DNA of 64,000 nucleotides from Capronia americana. Lineage: Eukaryota; Ascomycota; Eurotiomycetes; Chaetothyriales; Herpotrichiellaceae. Each line of letters opens with the position of its first letter. Position 1 is the first letter of the stretch. The stretch is from positions 124,001 to 188,000 of the forward strand of contig JADWQD010000014.1 in NCBI GenBank assembly GCA_016110215.1. Reading direction: 5' to 3'. Below the pieces are notes generated by a model. That model saw only the letters and a program-made list of their open reading frames with translations. It ran no database searches and had not been told where the DNA came from. This document shows, piece after piece, positions 41,578-51,841 of this stretch. The position numbers and the translations under genes are program-made.

Positions 41578-43249
41578 ACACTTCTGATTGCATGTGATAA
41601 CTGCCTGGATCCGAGCGAGCGTGGTGGATCAGGCTGTTTTTGATGTGTGTGATGACTTGAAATAAAAGCCATGAACAAAGGACTGGGGCTTGCATCAGGC
41701 TCCATGTGGACTCTTAGCATTTGCGACTACGCCAACTAAGGGACGCTATGATATTAGAAGAATGTGCTGAACCCAAATCTGCGAGAGGCAGATGTAATGG
41801 CTGGCGGCTTGACAAGGCATAGCGTTGTGATACTCACCGGCATGGAATTTTCCTCCATGGTAACGGAAGGATGGAACAGGTTGGGAGACGATAGTCTACA
41901 GATCCGCCATATTAGATCTACATTAATTGTACTATCACGCACGCTGAGCATCCCGATTCTACAAAGTCCGGACATGGACCATAGTCAATAAGGGCATCAT
42001 GGTCGTCTCTGTAGGAAGGGGGAAGGAATCCTGCCCAGTATGATCCTCTTCTTTGGCACCACTTTTTCTCGCCGGTGTATTGAGAGCAGGGGTTCACCTG
42101 CATCACGTGGTCAAACTAATGTCTCAAGAGGAACCAGTATTCCGATTTGATGGCAGCAAGGCATATCCTTGGGTCTCGACACGCAAATGCCGAAACCGAG
42201 TTGTCCCGACACTATGCAGGATCTTGTCCTCGCCTATTGGCGGCGGAGAGGGGAGGAGATTAAGGCGTCCGTCCGGAAAGGGATCTCCTGGCGTTTGCGG
42301 TTCCACAAGATCTCGTGTATGCAGGCGCAGTAGGCGCCGTGGGCGATGCAGATTGCTGCTTGTAGGGAATCTTCACCGCTTTAGCTATCCAGTCTCATCC
42401 CCGGGGGGATGGGCGCTGGAATTTGGCCCGATAGCAATCGAACACTAGCCAAAGCAGTCATCTAGACGCCAAAGAGAGGAGACGATTGCGGCAGTAGACC
42501 AACGAGGAGTCCGCATCGTGGGCGATCTTGGATCGCTAAGCCGGGGATGCTTGCTGTTGCATGAATCAAAGGTTGAGCTGAAGCTCGTGAACGCCCTTTG
42601 TAGGAAACGATTCGCGACGGGTTCTGACAACACCACAAACCGGTGTGGGAATATGGCGTCGAATGCCACATCATGGCGGGAAGGACACGCTGAAGATACC
42701 TAGGGAGGGGTTATTGATCCATGACCGAGAAGTGAACATTGACCACACCCAGCCTCAGTGCCTCGCCGTATGTGGAAACTACGGCACAGCATTGATGGCC
42801 AATAGAGCGAGCGCATCGCAAGCGTCCGGCACCCTTGCATGTGCGGGCAATCTCGCGCCAACTCATCCACGGCTCACCCACCACTCACCACGCCCTCAAC
42901 CTGCCCATCATCGACCGGCAGTTTCCCTTGCGTGATCAACTCCACTCCAGAAGCTTTGCGCCAATCTGGCGGGCGTGCTTTCCCCGTGTGCCCGCCCCAC
43001 GGTCCTTCCCAACTTCAATTCTCCATCCTCTTGATCTTCACTATTGCGCTCACATCGAGTAAACCGAGCCATATGTCCAGCAGCCCGGCGGTTCTTGTCA
43101 TACACTGAGTCCTGTGTTGAGTAGTGAGGTGATCCTCGTCGTCAATCAGGCCATATGGTGAGCAGCTGCGTGGTTGGTACTCGTCGTCCAGCTGGCCGGG
43201 GCATGGTGGTGCCAACCCTCCCCTTCCCGCGCGTGATAAAGTCCGGACC
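41578..43249. other. Intergenic
   Basis: About 1.7 kb between the chitin synthase and the Zn2Cys6 regulator, both plus. Frames of up to ~130 aa occur without motifs. The part near 42840-43240 is probably the regulator's promoter and leader. Nothing else recognised. Confidence 0.45.
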
Positions 43250-45356
43250 ATGTCTCCAGACCCAGCAAATGACCGGAACAACAGGCCGAAACGCAATAAG
43301 ACAGAGCTAGCATGCGATATCTGTCGCAAGCGCAAGTCTCGCTGCGATGGGAGGCGGCCGGCCTGTTCTCACTGTGAGAACATGGGACTGGACTGTATCT
43401 ATCGGCCTCCCCTGACTAGTCTCGAGACGTAGGTATCTTGGGCTCGGCTACCAGATGAAGCAGTTTTCTAACATATCAACAGAGACACGTCCGTTCTTGC
43501 CCGCCTCTCGCACCTCGAGACACGCATGCAAGCAATTGACCAAGCTCGACTGGACTCGGCCACCACGACTCCTGCTCCTGAGCATTCGGCCATCAAGTCA
43601 TGGCCCAAGGTTCCCGGCTTCCATCATGCCGCCGCGCACAAGATGTTTCATTATTGGACCCAACTCCGACTCAATTTGAAGTTGAACTTGGCGCCGTTGA
43701 ATTTTCTCCGCCAGTTGGACGACAACGACAAGGCGTTGTTTGCTCCAGACGCCGACATTCGTGTCCCTCCAGAGATACCACTGTCCGTTGTCATCAGAGG
43801 GATTGAGTCCATGTTCAAGAACATCCGTCGACTGCCGTTCGTGCTGAGACACCTCTTCACCTATGGAGGACTGACCGACGAAGCTTGCCTGGACCTGTTC
43901 AGGAAGTACCTCGGGTCGTCTCCGGGGCATGACTTGACCCTGGTGTTCAACACACAGTGCGCAGAGGAGCTCCTTCTTCAAACGGTTGCTCTCAAACATC
44001 TGGCGGCCGTAAACGCGGATCACAATCTGAGTCAGAAAGCCGATCTCTCCTTCCGACACGTACTTCAGCACACGTTGACCATGCAAGCGCAGCAAAGCCC
44101 CCAAGCACTGCCGTTCAAGTTCTTATTTGTCATTATCCTCCTGTATCTGTATGGGCGGCCGTTTCATGCTTTGGGTCTTTTACAAAGCTTCGAATCGTTG
44201 ATCCACAATGCCTCGCCAAACGCTCAGGAAGATCTGTAAGTATGTGAGAAGACCGGCCCGCTACTCTCGTTGACAACCTGCAGGGCGGCCAAGTCGCAAT
44301 ACGAAGCCTGTCTACACCAATACTTCATTCTGGAAAGGCATGGTCCTATGTGTTGGCGGCGTGATGACATGCTTACCTATATGGTAGTGACATCCTGAGC
44401 GAAATAGACGGAATTCCGTCAGAACGACTGCACAACATTGCTGTTGTACTGGCCCACAACACAGTCACAACCCCTCCAGACCTCTTCGAAAACGAACCGA
44501 CCGCGCCAACTACAGATGACTATCCGTCTCAGGAGCTTCAAGCTCACTTGAGGCTTAGGGGATACATGAACAGTATCTTGGAGAATTTCTATGTTCTGGA
44601 ACGTGCCTATTGCCGACCAGAGCATGTTTCCAGGGTGCTCCCTGATATCGCCCGCCGCTTAGACCATTGGTATTGGACCCTCCCCGCGGACATGAGATTC
44701 CCACGTCATCCTTCGGCCTTTATCCTTGCGTCAAACACTATGTCAGATCTGATGGTACGTGTGGACGTTAAGTTTTTCTAGACCACTGCTTAAACCTACA
44801 GGATGAACTGAAGTTCCGATATTACGCCGCAATCTTCCTTGTCAATCGTCCCATTTTATACCACGCGCTGTACGCGGAATGCGAGAACGCCGTCACGTCG
44901 TCCAGCACTGATAGCTCGAGACTGGATCCCTGGGTATATGAGTCTTGCCATAACTGTGTACAAATGGCCATTATGATCGTTCTCCTTTATTCGAATCGGC
45001 ATCAACGCAACCCGCACGAATACTTTGAAAACTGGTGCAATCTGCAGCACCTTATTGCGGCATATGCAATCATCCTACAGGTTCAGAGTTCCGCTCACAT
45101 GTCAATCCTGCTTCAAGAGGGTTATGAGGCGGATCACCTCCTCGACGCCGCCGAAGCCGTTCTCGAACGTGGATTGAACAGACCTGCAAATATCCGCGAG
45201 ACCTTGGCGATGCTCAGACACGTTCGACAAAACTTCCAGAAGCATACTCCTCGTACCCCTTCAGTAGGGAATACTCATGCGACGTCACCCGTGTATTCAG
45301 TGACAAGCCATCAGAGTCACCACAGCCATGATGCCAAGTCCCATATGATGAACTGA
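43250..45356 (+). CDS. Zn2Cys6 transcription factor, five exons with one probable GC-AG intron
   Basis: Nuclear Gal4-type regulator. The model is join(43250..43428, 43483..44235, 44284..44337, 44388..44754, 44802..45356), 635 aa. The binuclear zinc cluster is complete: Cys22, 25, 32, 39, 42 and 49 within ACDICRKRKSRCDGRRPAC and the following HCENMGLDC. A short linker precedes a helical segment (VLARLSHLETRMQAI). The middle and C-terminal regions match the general layout of the fungal transcription factor middle homology region (for example RYYAAIFLVNRPILYHALYA). Intron 3 (44338-44387) keeps frame only with a GC donor (AG/GCATGG) and TAG acceptor. Its 3' end faces the AnmK-like gene, only ~200 bp away. 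Target genes are unknown; a link to AnmK is a guess from proximity. Confidence 0.88.
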
Positions 45357-45553
45357 TTCGAGGAACCTGCCGTGCATGCGAAGAGTCCGCAGTCCAGCGC
45401 GCTGTCGGAACCCGGGTTGACAAAAATGCTGACGACCGATCAAGTCCGTCATGCATCAGGCTTCTCTGTTGGAAAGCACCTCGCTGTCATGCTGGACATG
45501 CATGCCTGCTGCAGGTCAGTTTCCCTCCGTACGCACGCATTTCCTCGGGGAGC

Positions 45554-46789
45554 TTAACTTCCAGAAACCAAGCTGCCATTCTTAGCAAGTCGGGGTGCAA
45601 AACTCAACTTTCCGAGGACCGCAAACGATGACGCCCCGCCTGCAGCGGGGATATTGTTTGCCAGGCTGTTCTTGCAAGCAAAAGCGAGTGTGGCGAACTT
45701 GATAGCTTCTTTGAATGGCGCGGGAAGTCCATATTTGTCGCTTACATGGAGTTCGACTCCATGTGGTGCCAATCCCTCGCGAAGACGCCCCATCAGCGTC
45801 TCGTTCCGGGTACCACCACCACTGGCTATTACCGTCTTGATCGCTGCTCGCGGAAGAATGAAATCAACGAGTGACCGCTGTATTGAATTTGCAGTGAACA
45901 GCGTGAGAGTTGCCATCAAGTCTTCCGTCGAGCTGTCCTTGTAATCCTCCAGGATTTGGTTCGCATACTCGCCGCCAAAGTCCAAACGCCATGCGGAACG
46001 TGGCGGTTTTCGGAGGAAGAAATCATGTGCCTCTAACCGGTGCAACAGCGCCGGGATGACTTGTCCTCGAGATGCAAGTCCACCTCCGGCATCATATGGC
46101 TTGCCTTCGCGAACTTTCATCACGTGGTCAATCATCACATTGCCTGGGCCTGTGTCAAAAGCCATCATGCGGTCCCGGTCTCCATCGGCAAGCTGCAAGT
46201 TCGCAATTCCTCCGATGTTCAGTGTGACAACAGGCCCTTCGTTCCGAAACGAGCAAAAGTCGAGATATTGCATTAACGGCGCTCCGGAACCCCCTAATGC
46301 ATGGTCGATGGGTCGAAACTGAGTTACCGTCGTGATATCTGTCAGAGCAGCAACGACGCCAGACTCGACGAGGAAGAGACCACAGGGAAATCCGCCTTTC
46401 GTCCACCGATCGACCAAACTTGGGTTCCCGCTTGCGAAGAACTCCCTTTCCCTTTCCCGGTCCGGCGGCTCTTGATATATTGTTTGTCCATCGTACCCAA
46501 CGACGTCAATTTGCTCAGGCTTCAGTCCGGTCTTCTTGAGCAGCTTGTTGGTTATTTCTGCATACGCCGCGCCCGCGGCATAATTCAACCTGCACAGATC
46601 AAAGATGGAGAGGTCATTTGCAAAAGCCCTCAGCACCAATGGTTGTAGCTCTTCAGGCCATTGCTCTGCGATACCATCAATATATCTCGGTCTCCCCGGA
46701 TGGCCATCTTCGGCAATCTCGATGCTGCACAGGACTGCGTCGATGCCATCGAAAGAGGAACCGCTGTTCAAGCCGATGATAAGAGGCAT
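45554..46789 (-). CDS. AnmK-like 1,6-anhydro-N-acetylmuramate kinase
   Basis: 411 aa, no introns. The frame is open upstream to 46810 but that codon is GTG; the ATG at 46789 gives MPLIIGLNSGSSFDGIDAVL. In bacteria AnmK cleaves and phosphorylates 1,6-anhydroMurNAc during peptidoglycan recycling. Family motifs are present in order: GLNSGSSFDGID (usual GLMSGTSLDGID) at 6-17; FRPIDHALGGSGAPL, whose Asp (~162) matches the catalytic base; LNIGGIANL (~190); AFDTGPGNVMIDHVM (~210); and ASGGGTRNETLMGRL near the C terminus. The usual HGQT motif reads YDGQT here, a His-to-Asp change that could affect substrate. Fungi make no peptidoglycan, so the substrate may come from bacteria, or the enzyme may have been repurposed. 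Bacterial origin by old transfer is plausible, but not shown by this window. Convergent with the Zn2Cys6 gene. Confidence 0.92.
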   Translation of the reverse strand: MPLIIGLNSGSSFDGIDAVLCSIEIAEDGHPGRPRYIDGIAEQWPEELQPLVLRAFANDLSIFDLCRLNYAAGAAYAEITNKLLKKTGLKPEQIDVVGYDGQTIYQEPPDREREREFFASGNPSLVDRWTKGGFPCGLFLVESGVVAALTDITTVTQFRPIDHALGGSGAPLMQYLDFCSFRNEGPVVTLNIGGIANLQLADGDRDRMMAFDTGPGNVMIDHVMKVREGKPYDAGGGLASRGQVIPALLHRLEAHDFFLRKPPRSAWRLDFGGEYANQILEDYKDSSTEDLMATLTLFTANSIQRSLVDFILPRAAIKTVIASGGGTRNETLMGRLREGLAPHGVELHVSDKYGLPAPFKEAIKFATLAFACKNSLANNIPAAGGASSFAVLGKLSFAPRLAKNGSLVSGS

Positions 46790-49075
46790 GTTGAGCTTGA
46801 ATCTAGACACTTGCCGATATTGATGCTATTGCCAATTCTCGGACAATAGTTGAGTCACACGGCGCAGCACCGAGCGCGGCCAGCTCCGGTTCTCTTCATG
46901 GAAGGGTGAAGGACGACAGGTGGGAGGAGGTCAAGTCGAACCAGGGAGGGTATTTGTAAGATTTCAGCGACCACGAATCGCGCCATGTTGGGACAAGGCA
47001 GCATCAGATGGACTGTCGGCATCTGTACTGAGGTCTCGAGCCGTATGCAGGTCTGGACCCTTGTCTCACCGGTTCAGGCACTTCACAGGCCAGATGTAAC
47101 TCGGAGAACCGCAAGTTGGAGACGAGAGATGGTAAGATGCCCCGCGCAGCACGACTCCCGACGGGGGATGGTCCGAGATGGATGAATTCCATTCTCCTGT
47201 TCATCCGAAACGGGTTTATTGAGACCTGATTGCGCTGCTTCTCTGGCTTTATCAGCCAACCGCTGCCAGAATCTGGATACGCGAGCATGGCTGCCTTGTG
47301 GACAAATAGGGATTTGCGCGCCAACGCCCTTTCTATTCGAAGATACCGACATTGGGAAACATGTCGCCCGCAACGTTCCCCGATGCTCGACCGAGCCACA
47401 ATAGTGAAACTCCCGCTTGATTGAAACACCAGTAGTACGGAGGAGTACCGCCATACCAGCCAGGGCAAAGCGACAGCCAAAGCGAGGTACAAGCCTTTGG
47501 TTGGACCTCGCGCCGCGAAGGAGATAATGGTCACCAGACGAGGAAAGGTGATAGTCGTCCGATAGCACTTCCGGCAAGCCAACCCAACTTCTCTATCTTC
47601 GTCGACTTTTACATGTTCAGCAAGAGCCGTCATCACCCGGGCGGAGGCCGGTAGTTGTGGACATTAACATCATTTATTCATGAACAATCTTTCTTGTCGT
47701 TCGCCACCTATTATATTTTCCTCCACTATTCATGAAGCCAGGCGCAATTCGAGATCACGGAGAAAAAGAGCGAGTAGATTCGCCGTGCAAATAAGCATCG
47801 CGACTAGGATTGTTCCAAACATGGAGCCGCCTAGGAAAGAGCAGCAGCCAAAGTTCCACCGTCGCTGCTCCCCTATCGAAGATGTCGGACCCTGTCTGGT
47901 GCCGGGCACTGCGAGTATCGACATAGTACGAGGTACGGACAGACTCTCGCGCCGCTTACCATACGTACTTAGGTCAAGATATCAGCGCGTGCAATCCATC
48001 TGCTGCCAAAGTGCGTCGGACTGACAAATCGTCGATTCCACTCCCAATCGAGACGGGTTTCAATGCAGGAGTGCATGAGAGGAACAGGTCCAGAGTGCTT
48101 TCCCCCCGAAACAGGCAAAGGACAACTCCCACGGCGCGAGCCTGCTGCACATTACGGAGTAGACAATGACCAGCTGTTAGCGAGCATCAACACCGTCTAA
48201 TCTTCACCGGTGGACTTTTTCTGGTCCCCAACATCAGAGAAAGGCGTTGACTAAATAGATTTCCTGCATGTCTCCGCTCAGGACGCCGTTCCCTTGTGGC
48301 TTTTGGCGACTCCCTGGGACCGGTCTGAGCATCTGTCAACGCACGCGCGACCTAGTCATCCGAGGAATGCAACAGCAAGGACGAGATAAACCACCAGCTA
48401 TCAGCGTGCTTACCCGGGAATGTACCATGGAGTGCAGTTCAGACAGGGGGGAACCTTCTGGCGAGTCAACCAGGTGAGCCAAATTGCCTATCTGCAGATC
48501 TGCTGTCCGTTGCGCGACACTGCATAATCTCCTAGCAACCTTTCAATTGACTCGAGGGCCTCGTTCCGACGAAGCCCGTATCTCTTGTCTCCGCTCACAC
48601 GGTCTGCCGTGAGGATGTCTCAACGATTGGAGACTGATACTCGAAGAATGCAAATGCAGGAGGGGAATGGCTTCCTAGGCCCGCTCTGCACTAGAGGCAG
48701 GCTTGGGCCCTATTGTCCCCTGTCTAGGCCTCGTTCGAACCGTTCCCCGCGGCCGGCTAGTGGCCTAGGGGTATCCTAATCGGCGGCTTTGCAGCTGACC
48801 GTTCCGTATCAACGCCTATCACTGCCGAAAGTCAAACCGCACGCCCTCCAATGACGCCGCGGGACTCCGCAGATGTCTGGGGTTGGCCAGGCGTGGAATG
48901 GCGAGCGTGGAAGCAAGCGGTGACAGTAGATCTTGACTCTGCTTCACCACCACCCCAGCGATTGGCCCTGCCTGCCTGTCATATAATGGACAACGATGAT
49001 CCCGCTTGCAGACCTCTCTCCCATCTTGCCTCTGCTTGTCGGTGCCGGCCAAGCTGAGGAGCTAAGACATCAACC
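46790..49075. other. Long intergenic stretch, no supported gene
   Basis: About 2.3 kb between divergent AnmK-like and sugar-porter genes. A 210-codon minus frame (47004-47636) is open but overlaps an equally open frame in another phase, has no motif and reads like chance sequence. Both promoters should lie here. No repeat or RNA gene recognised. Confidence 0.45.
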
Positions 49076-50734
49076 ATGAAGATGCAAATGTTCAACATCA
49101 ACTGGGGTCAGCACCGATGGGCCCTCTTCTTCTGTACCGTCTCTAGCCTCGGCGCGCTTTGCTATGGCTACGACCAGATATACTACACCGGTGTCCTGGG
49201 CATGAAGAGATTTGTACACGACTACGGCACCACCCACGACAAGGACGGGAATATTGCGTTGACGACGACCTTTATCTCCCTGACGGCGTCGATCATCTAC
49301 GTGGGCGAGCTTGTCGGGGCTCTGCTGTCCGCCCCGATCAACGAGTACTTTGGCAGAAAGGGAGTCTTCCTGTGCGCTTCGGTGTGCATCATTGCGGGCG
49401 CCGTCACGCAGTGCGCCGACCAGGGCTCAATGGGAGTCATTTGCCTCGGCCGAATACTCATCGGGCTGGGGATCGGTCAGTTCACAGTCACCTGTCTGCT
49501 GTACATCGGCGAGGTGGCGCCTCAGGCGATCCGCGGTCCGGCCTTGATGATGTTCCAATTCATGCAATCCTGTTCTCAGCTGGTCGGATCTGGCATTACC
49601 AAGGGCACGGAATCGATCAAGTCGACGGGTTCCTACCGGATACCCATGGGACTCCTCGCCTTGCTGCCCCTTCTCATGCTCGTCGGCCTGTGGTTCATCC
49701 CCGAGTCTCCGGTCTGGTACATCCGACGTGGCCGGCCAGAGAGAGCCAGGAGAGCACTGGTCAAGATCAACCGCAGCCGCCCAGGCTACACTCCTGACGA
49801 CGATGTCAAAGCCATGACGCACATGGTCGAAACCGAGCGACTCCGCGAGGCAAGTTCGTCGTGGCTATCGCTGCTGAAGGACCCGATTGAACGACGAAAA
49901 CTCATTTACTCGTGTGGTGCAATGGTTGCGCAACAGATCAACGGCATCCAGTTCTTCTACTCGTACGGCGTGGTGTTCGCGCAATCCATCGGCATCAAAC
50001 AGGCCTTCACCATCTCTCTGATCACCAACACGCTCCAAGTCGTCGCAGTCGGCGTGTCCGTGGTGCTCGGCAACAAGGTCCCTCGCCGCGGGAACCTCCT
50101 CGTCACCACCATCATGATGCTCCTCGCATACATCATCATCGGCGGTCTCGGTGCCGGCCCCTACACCAAAACCAGCTATAGCACGGCCATCGTGGTCATC
50201 TCGTACATCATCATCGTGGCATTCAACTTCGGCCACGGGCCCCTCGCGTTCACCATCGCCTCGGAGATGGCGGTCGGCCGCAACCGCAACAAGATCATGA
50301 GTTCGTCCATCGTATCCTTCTTCTTTACCGTGTGGGTCATCGCCTTCACGAGCCCGTACATCTACTACGACGGCGGGCTGGGCCCGATGCTGGGATTTGT
50401 GTACGCGGGCACCACATGCATCACGCTGGTGTATGTCTGGTATTGCGTCGGCGAGACCACGGGCCGCAGCCACTTGGAGCTGGAGCTCTTCTTCCAGGAG
50501 CAGATCCCCGTGCAGAAGTGGCGGCACCATCAATTCAGCACGCTCGATATCGTCCACCAAGCCGAACGAGACGCAATTGGCATTGTCGAGGAAGTGAGCA
50601 GAGAAAACGGAGGCGCGACAGAAACACTGACCGAGAAGGCTGGTCCGAAATCCGAGAAAGAGACCGAGCGGATCAGCGAGCGCAGCACGCCTGCCAGCGA
50701 GGAGAATGGTATCCAAGGGAAGGAAACCGTTTGA
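49076..50734 (+). CDS. MFS sugar porter
   Basis: 552 aa, single exon, twelve predicted membrane helices: a sugar:H+ symporter-type transporter of the SP family. Landmarks include GALCYGYDQIYYTGVLGMKR in helix 1, the loop motif NEYFGRKGVFL, GRILIGLGIGQFTVTCLLYI with GEVAPQAIRGP, the PESPVWYIRRGRPERARRAL block after helix 6 (usual PESPR), and QQINGIQFFYSYGV in helix 7. The C-terminal tail is hydrophilic, Glu/Ser-rich. The ATG at 49076 fits the family start; an internal MQMF is two codons on. The substrate cannot be read from sequence; the short loop sizes resemble alpha-glucoside or hexose porters. Confidence 0.9.
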   Translation: MKMQMFNINWGQHRWALFFCTVSSLGALCYGYDQIYYTGVLGMKRFVHDYGTTHDKDGNIALTTTFISLTASIIYVGELVGALLSAPINEYFGRKGVFLCASVCIIAGAVTQCADQGSMGVICLGRILIGLGIGQFTVTCLLYIGEVAPQAIRGPALMMFQFMQSCSQLVGSGITKGTESIKSTGSYRIPMGLLALLPLLMLVGLWFIPESPVWYIRRGRPERARRALVKINRSRPGYTPDDDVKAMTHMVETERLREASSSWLSLLKDPIERRKLIYSCGAMVAQQINGIQFFYSYGVVFAQSIGIKQAFTISLITNTLQVVAVGVSVVLGNKVPRRGNLLVTTIMMLLAYIIIGGLGAGPYTKTSYSTAIVVISYIIIVAFNFGHGPLAFTIASEMAVGRNRNKIMSSSIVSFFFTVWVIAFTSPYIYYDGGLGPMLGFVYAGTTCITLVYVWYCVGETTGRSHLELELFFQEQIPVQKWRHHQFSTLDIVHQAERDAIGIVEEVSRENGGATETLTEKAGPKSEKETERISERSTPASEENGIQGKETV

Positions 50735-51143
50735 AACCCTCCTATCGTTATCATCTTAGTTGGAAAGCGGGCGTCATCATCGTGAGTCATGAGTATTGGG
50801 TTTGTTGCTGTCGTTGTTGTAAAGCGAGCGTATCCGCATGACTACATACTCCCCAAAAGCCCAATTGTCGGTCCTTTGTCACGGTAAAAGTAACATGGTA
50901 AAAGCGATGGATCTCATAATATACTCTTTGATGATACAGGCGGGCAAAAGGCCAAGGGCAAGTAAGGACGGTTCTGGACAAACAGGGAAAAGAACGCTCC
51001 TTCCAGGTGAGCGAGGAAGTGATCGAGTGTAGGGAGAATATAGGGCACGAAAGGGTCTATACTTTTACGTCTATACTTCCATACTTTCTATACTTCCAAT
51101 GCTCAACGAGAGAAACGACATGGCGGCGTGTGGCGTGCGCATC

Positions 51144-51167
51144 GAGCACGAGCACGAGCACGAGCAC
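51144..51167 (+). repeat. (GAGCAC)4 tandem repeat
   Basis: Four perfect GAGCAC units in the gap between the sugar porter and sterol dehydrogenase genes. Confidence 0.9.
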
Positions 51168-51333
51168 GGGTAGTCCATACTCTATATCATACACCCTAGA
51201 CTCTACAACGAGTAATGCAGCGTAGTGTAGCAATGTCCTCCATATGTACGAGTACATGTTCTGCGCTGACCATCGAGAAACTTCTATGGTACATGTACTG
51301 TACGAGTAGGATCGGATACTGCTGTACTCGAGC

Positions 51334-51374
51334 ACCTACCTACCTACCTACCTAGGTACCTGGGTAAGTAGGTA
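51334..51374. repeat. ACCT tetramer run forming an imperfect inverted repeat
   Basis: Five ACCT units are followed immediately by AGGT-rich sequence (CCTAGGTACC then GGGTAAGTAGGTA), so the segment can fold into an imperfect hairpin. It lies between converging 3' ends. A role in termination is possible but unproven. Confidence 0.7.
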
Positions 51375-51841
51375 TATATTGACTCGTACTGTACCTCGTA
51401 CTGTAGTAGCCTTGATCTTCCACCCTTCCTACAGTAAGTAACCTTAAGTACTCTCTGTAGTATTCCGTGCGCCGTGCTCCGTCCTCTGTCTGTACTATAA
51501 AGTCACTGAGTGCGCCACCGCCAGGATCACTACTGTACACGGTGTCGTCTATGTACCAGTCACTCGGTATGCGTATACACATTGCCGACCCGAGTACTGA
51601 GGAATTGTAGACCGATCCCAACGATCGATCCACCCTGCAGTGCAGGCGGGGAAAGAAATACTGTAGGTAAAGATACCACCCGCTACATGACTCGTGGTTT
51701 ATCCTCCAGACTCCGTTGACATTATTACGACCCAAGAACAGGTCGACAGACGACACAATTGCCATGAACTGTTTCAAGTGTACTCCCATACACTGAGATC
51801 CTGCATTCCGTTGACTTCACCAGTCCTATCCTACCCCTTCC

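Larger units (their letters stand above)
50735..51841. other. Intergenic, repeat-rich between converging genes
   Basis: About 1.1 kb of 3' flanks. Unlike other gaps it is dense in short repeats: GAGCAC hexamers near 51144, many GTAC-centred palindromes from 51240 to 51420, and a run of ACCT tetramers that can fold back (51334-51374). No gene supported. Confidence 0.5.

Noticed and set aside
47004..47636. 210-codon minus-strand frame
   Set aside because: It overlaps an open frame in another phase, has no motif, no splice context and chance-like composition.
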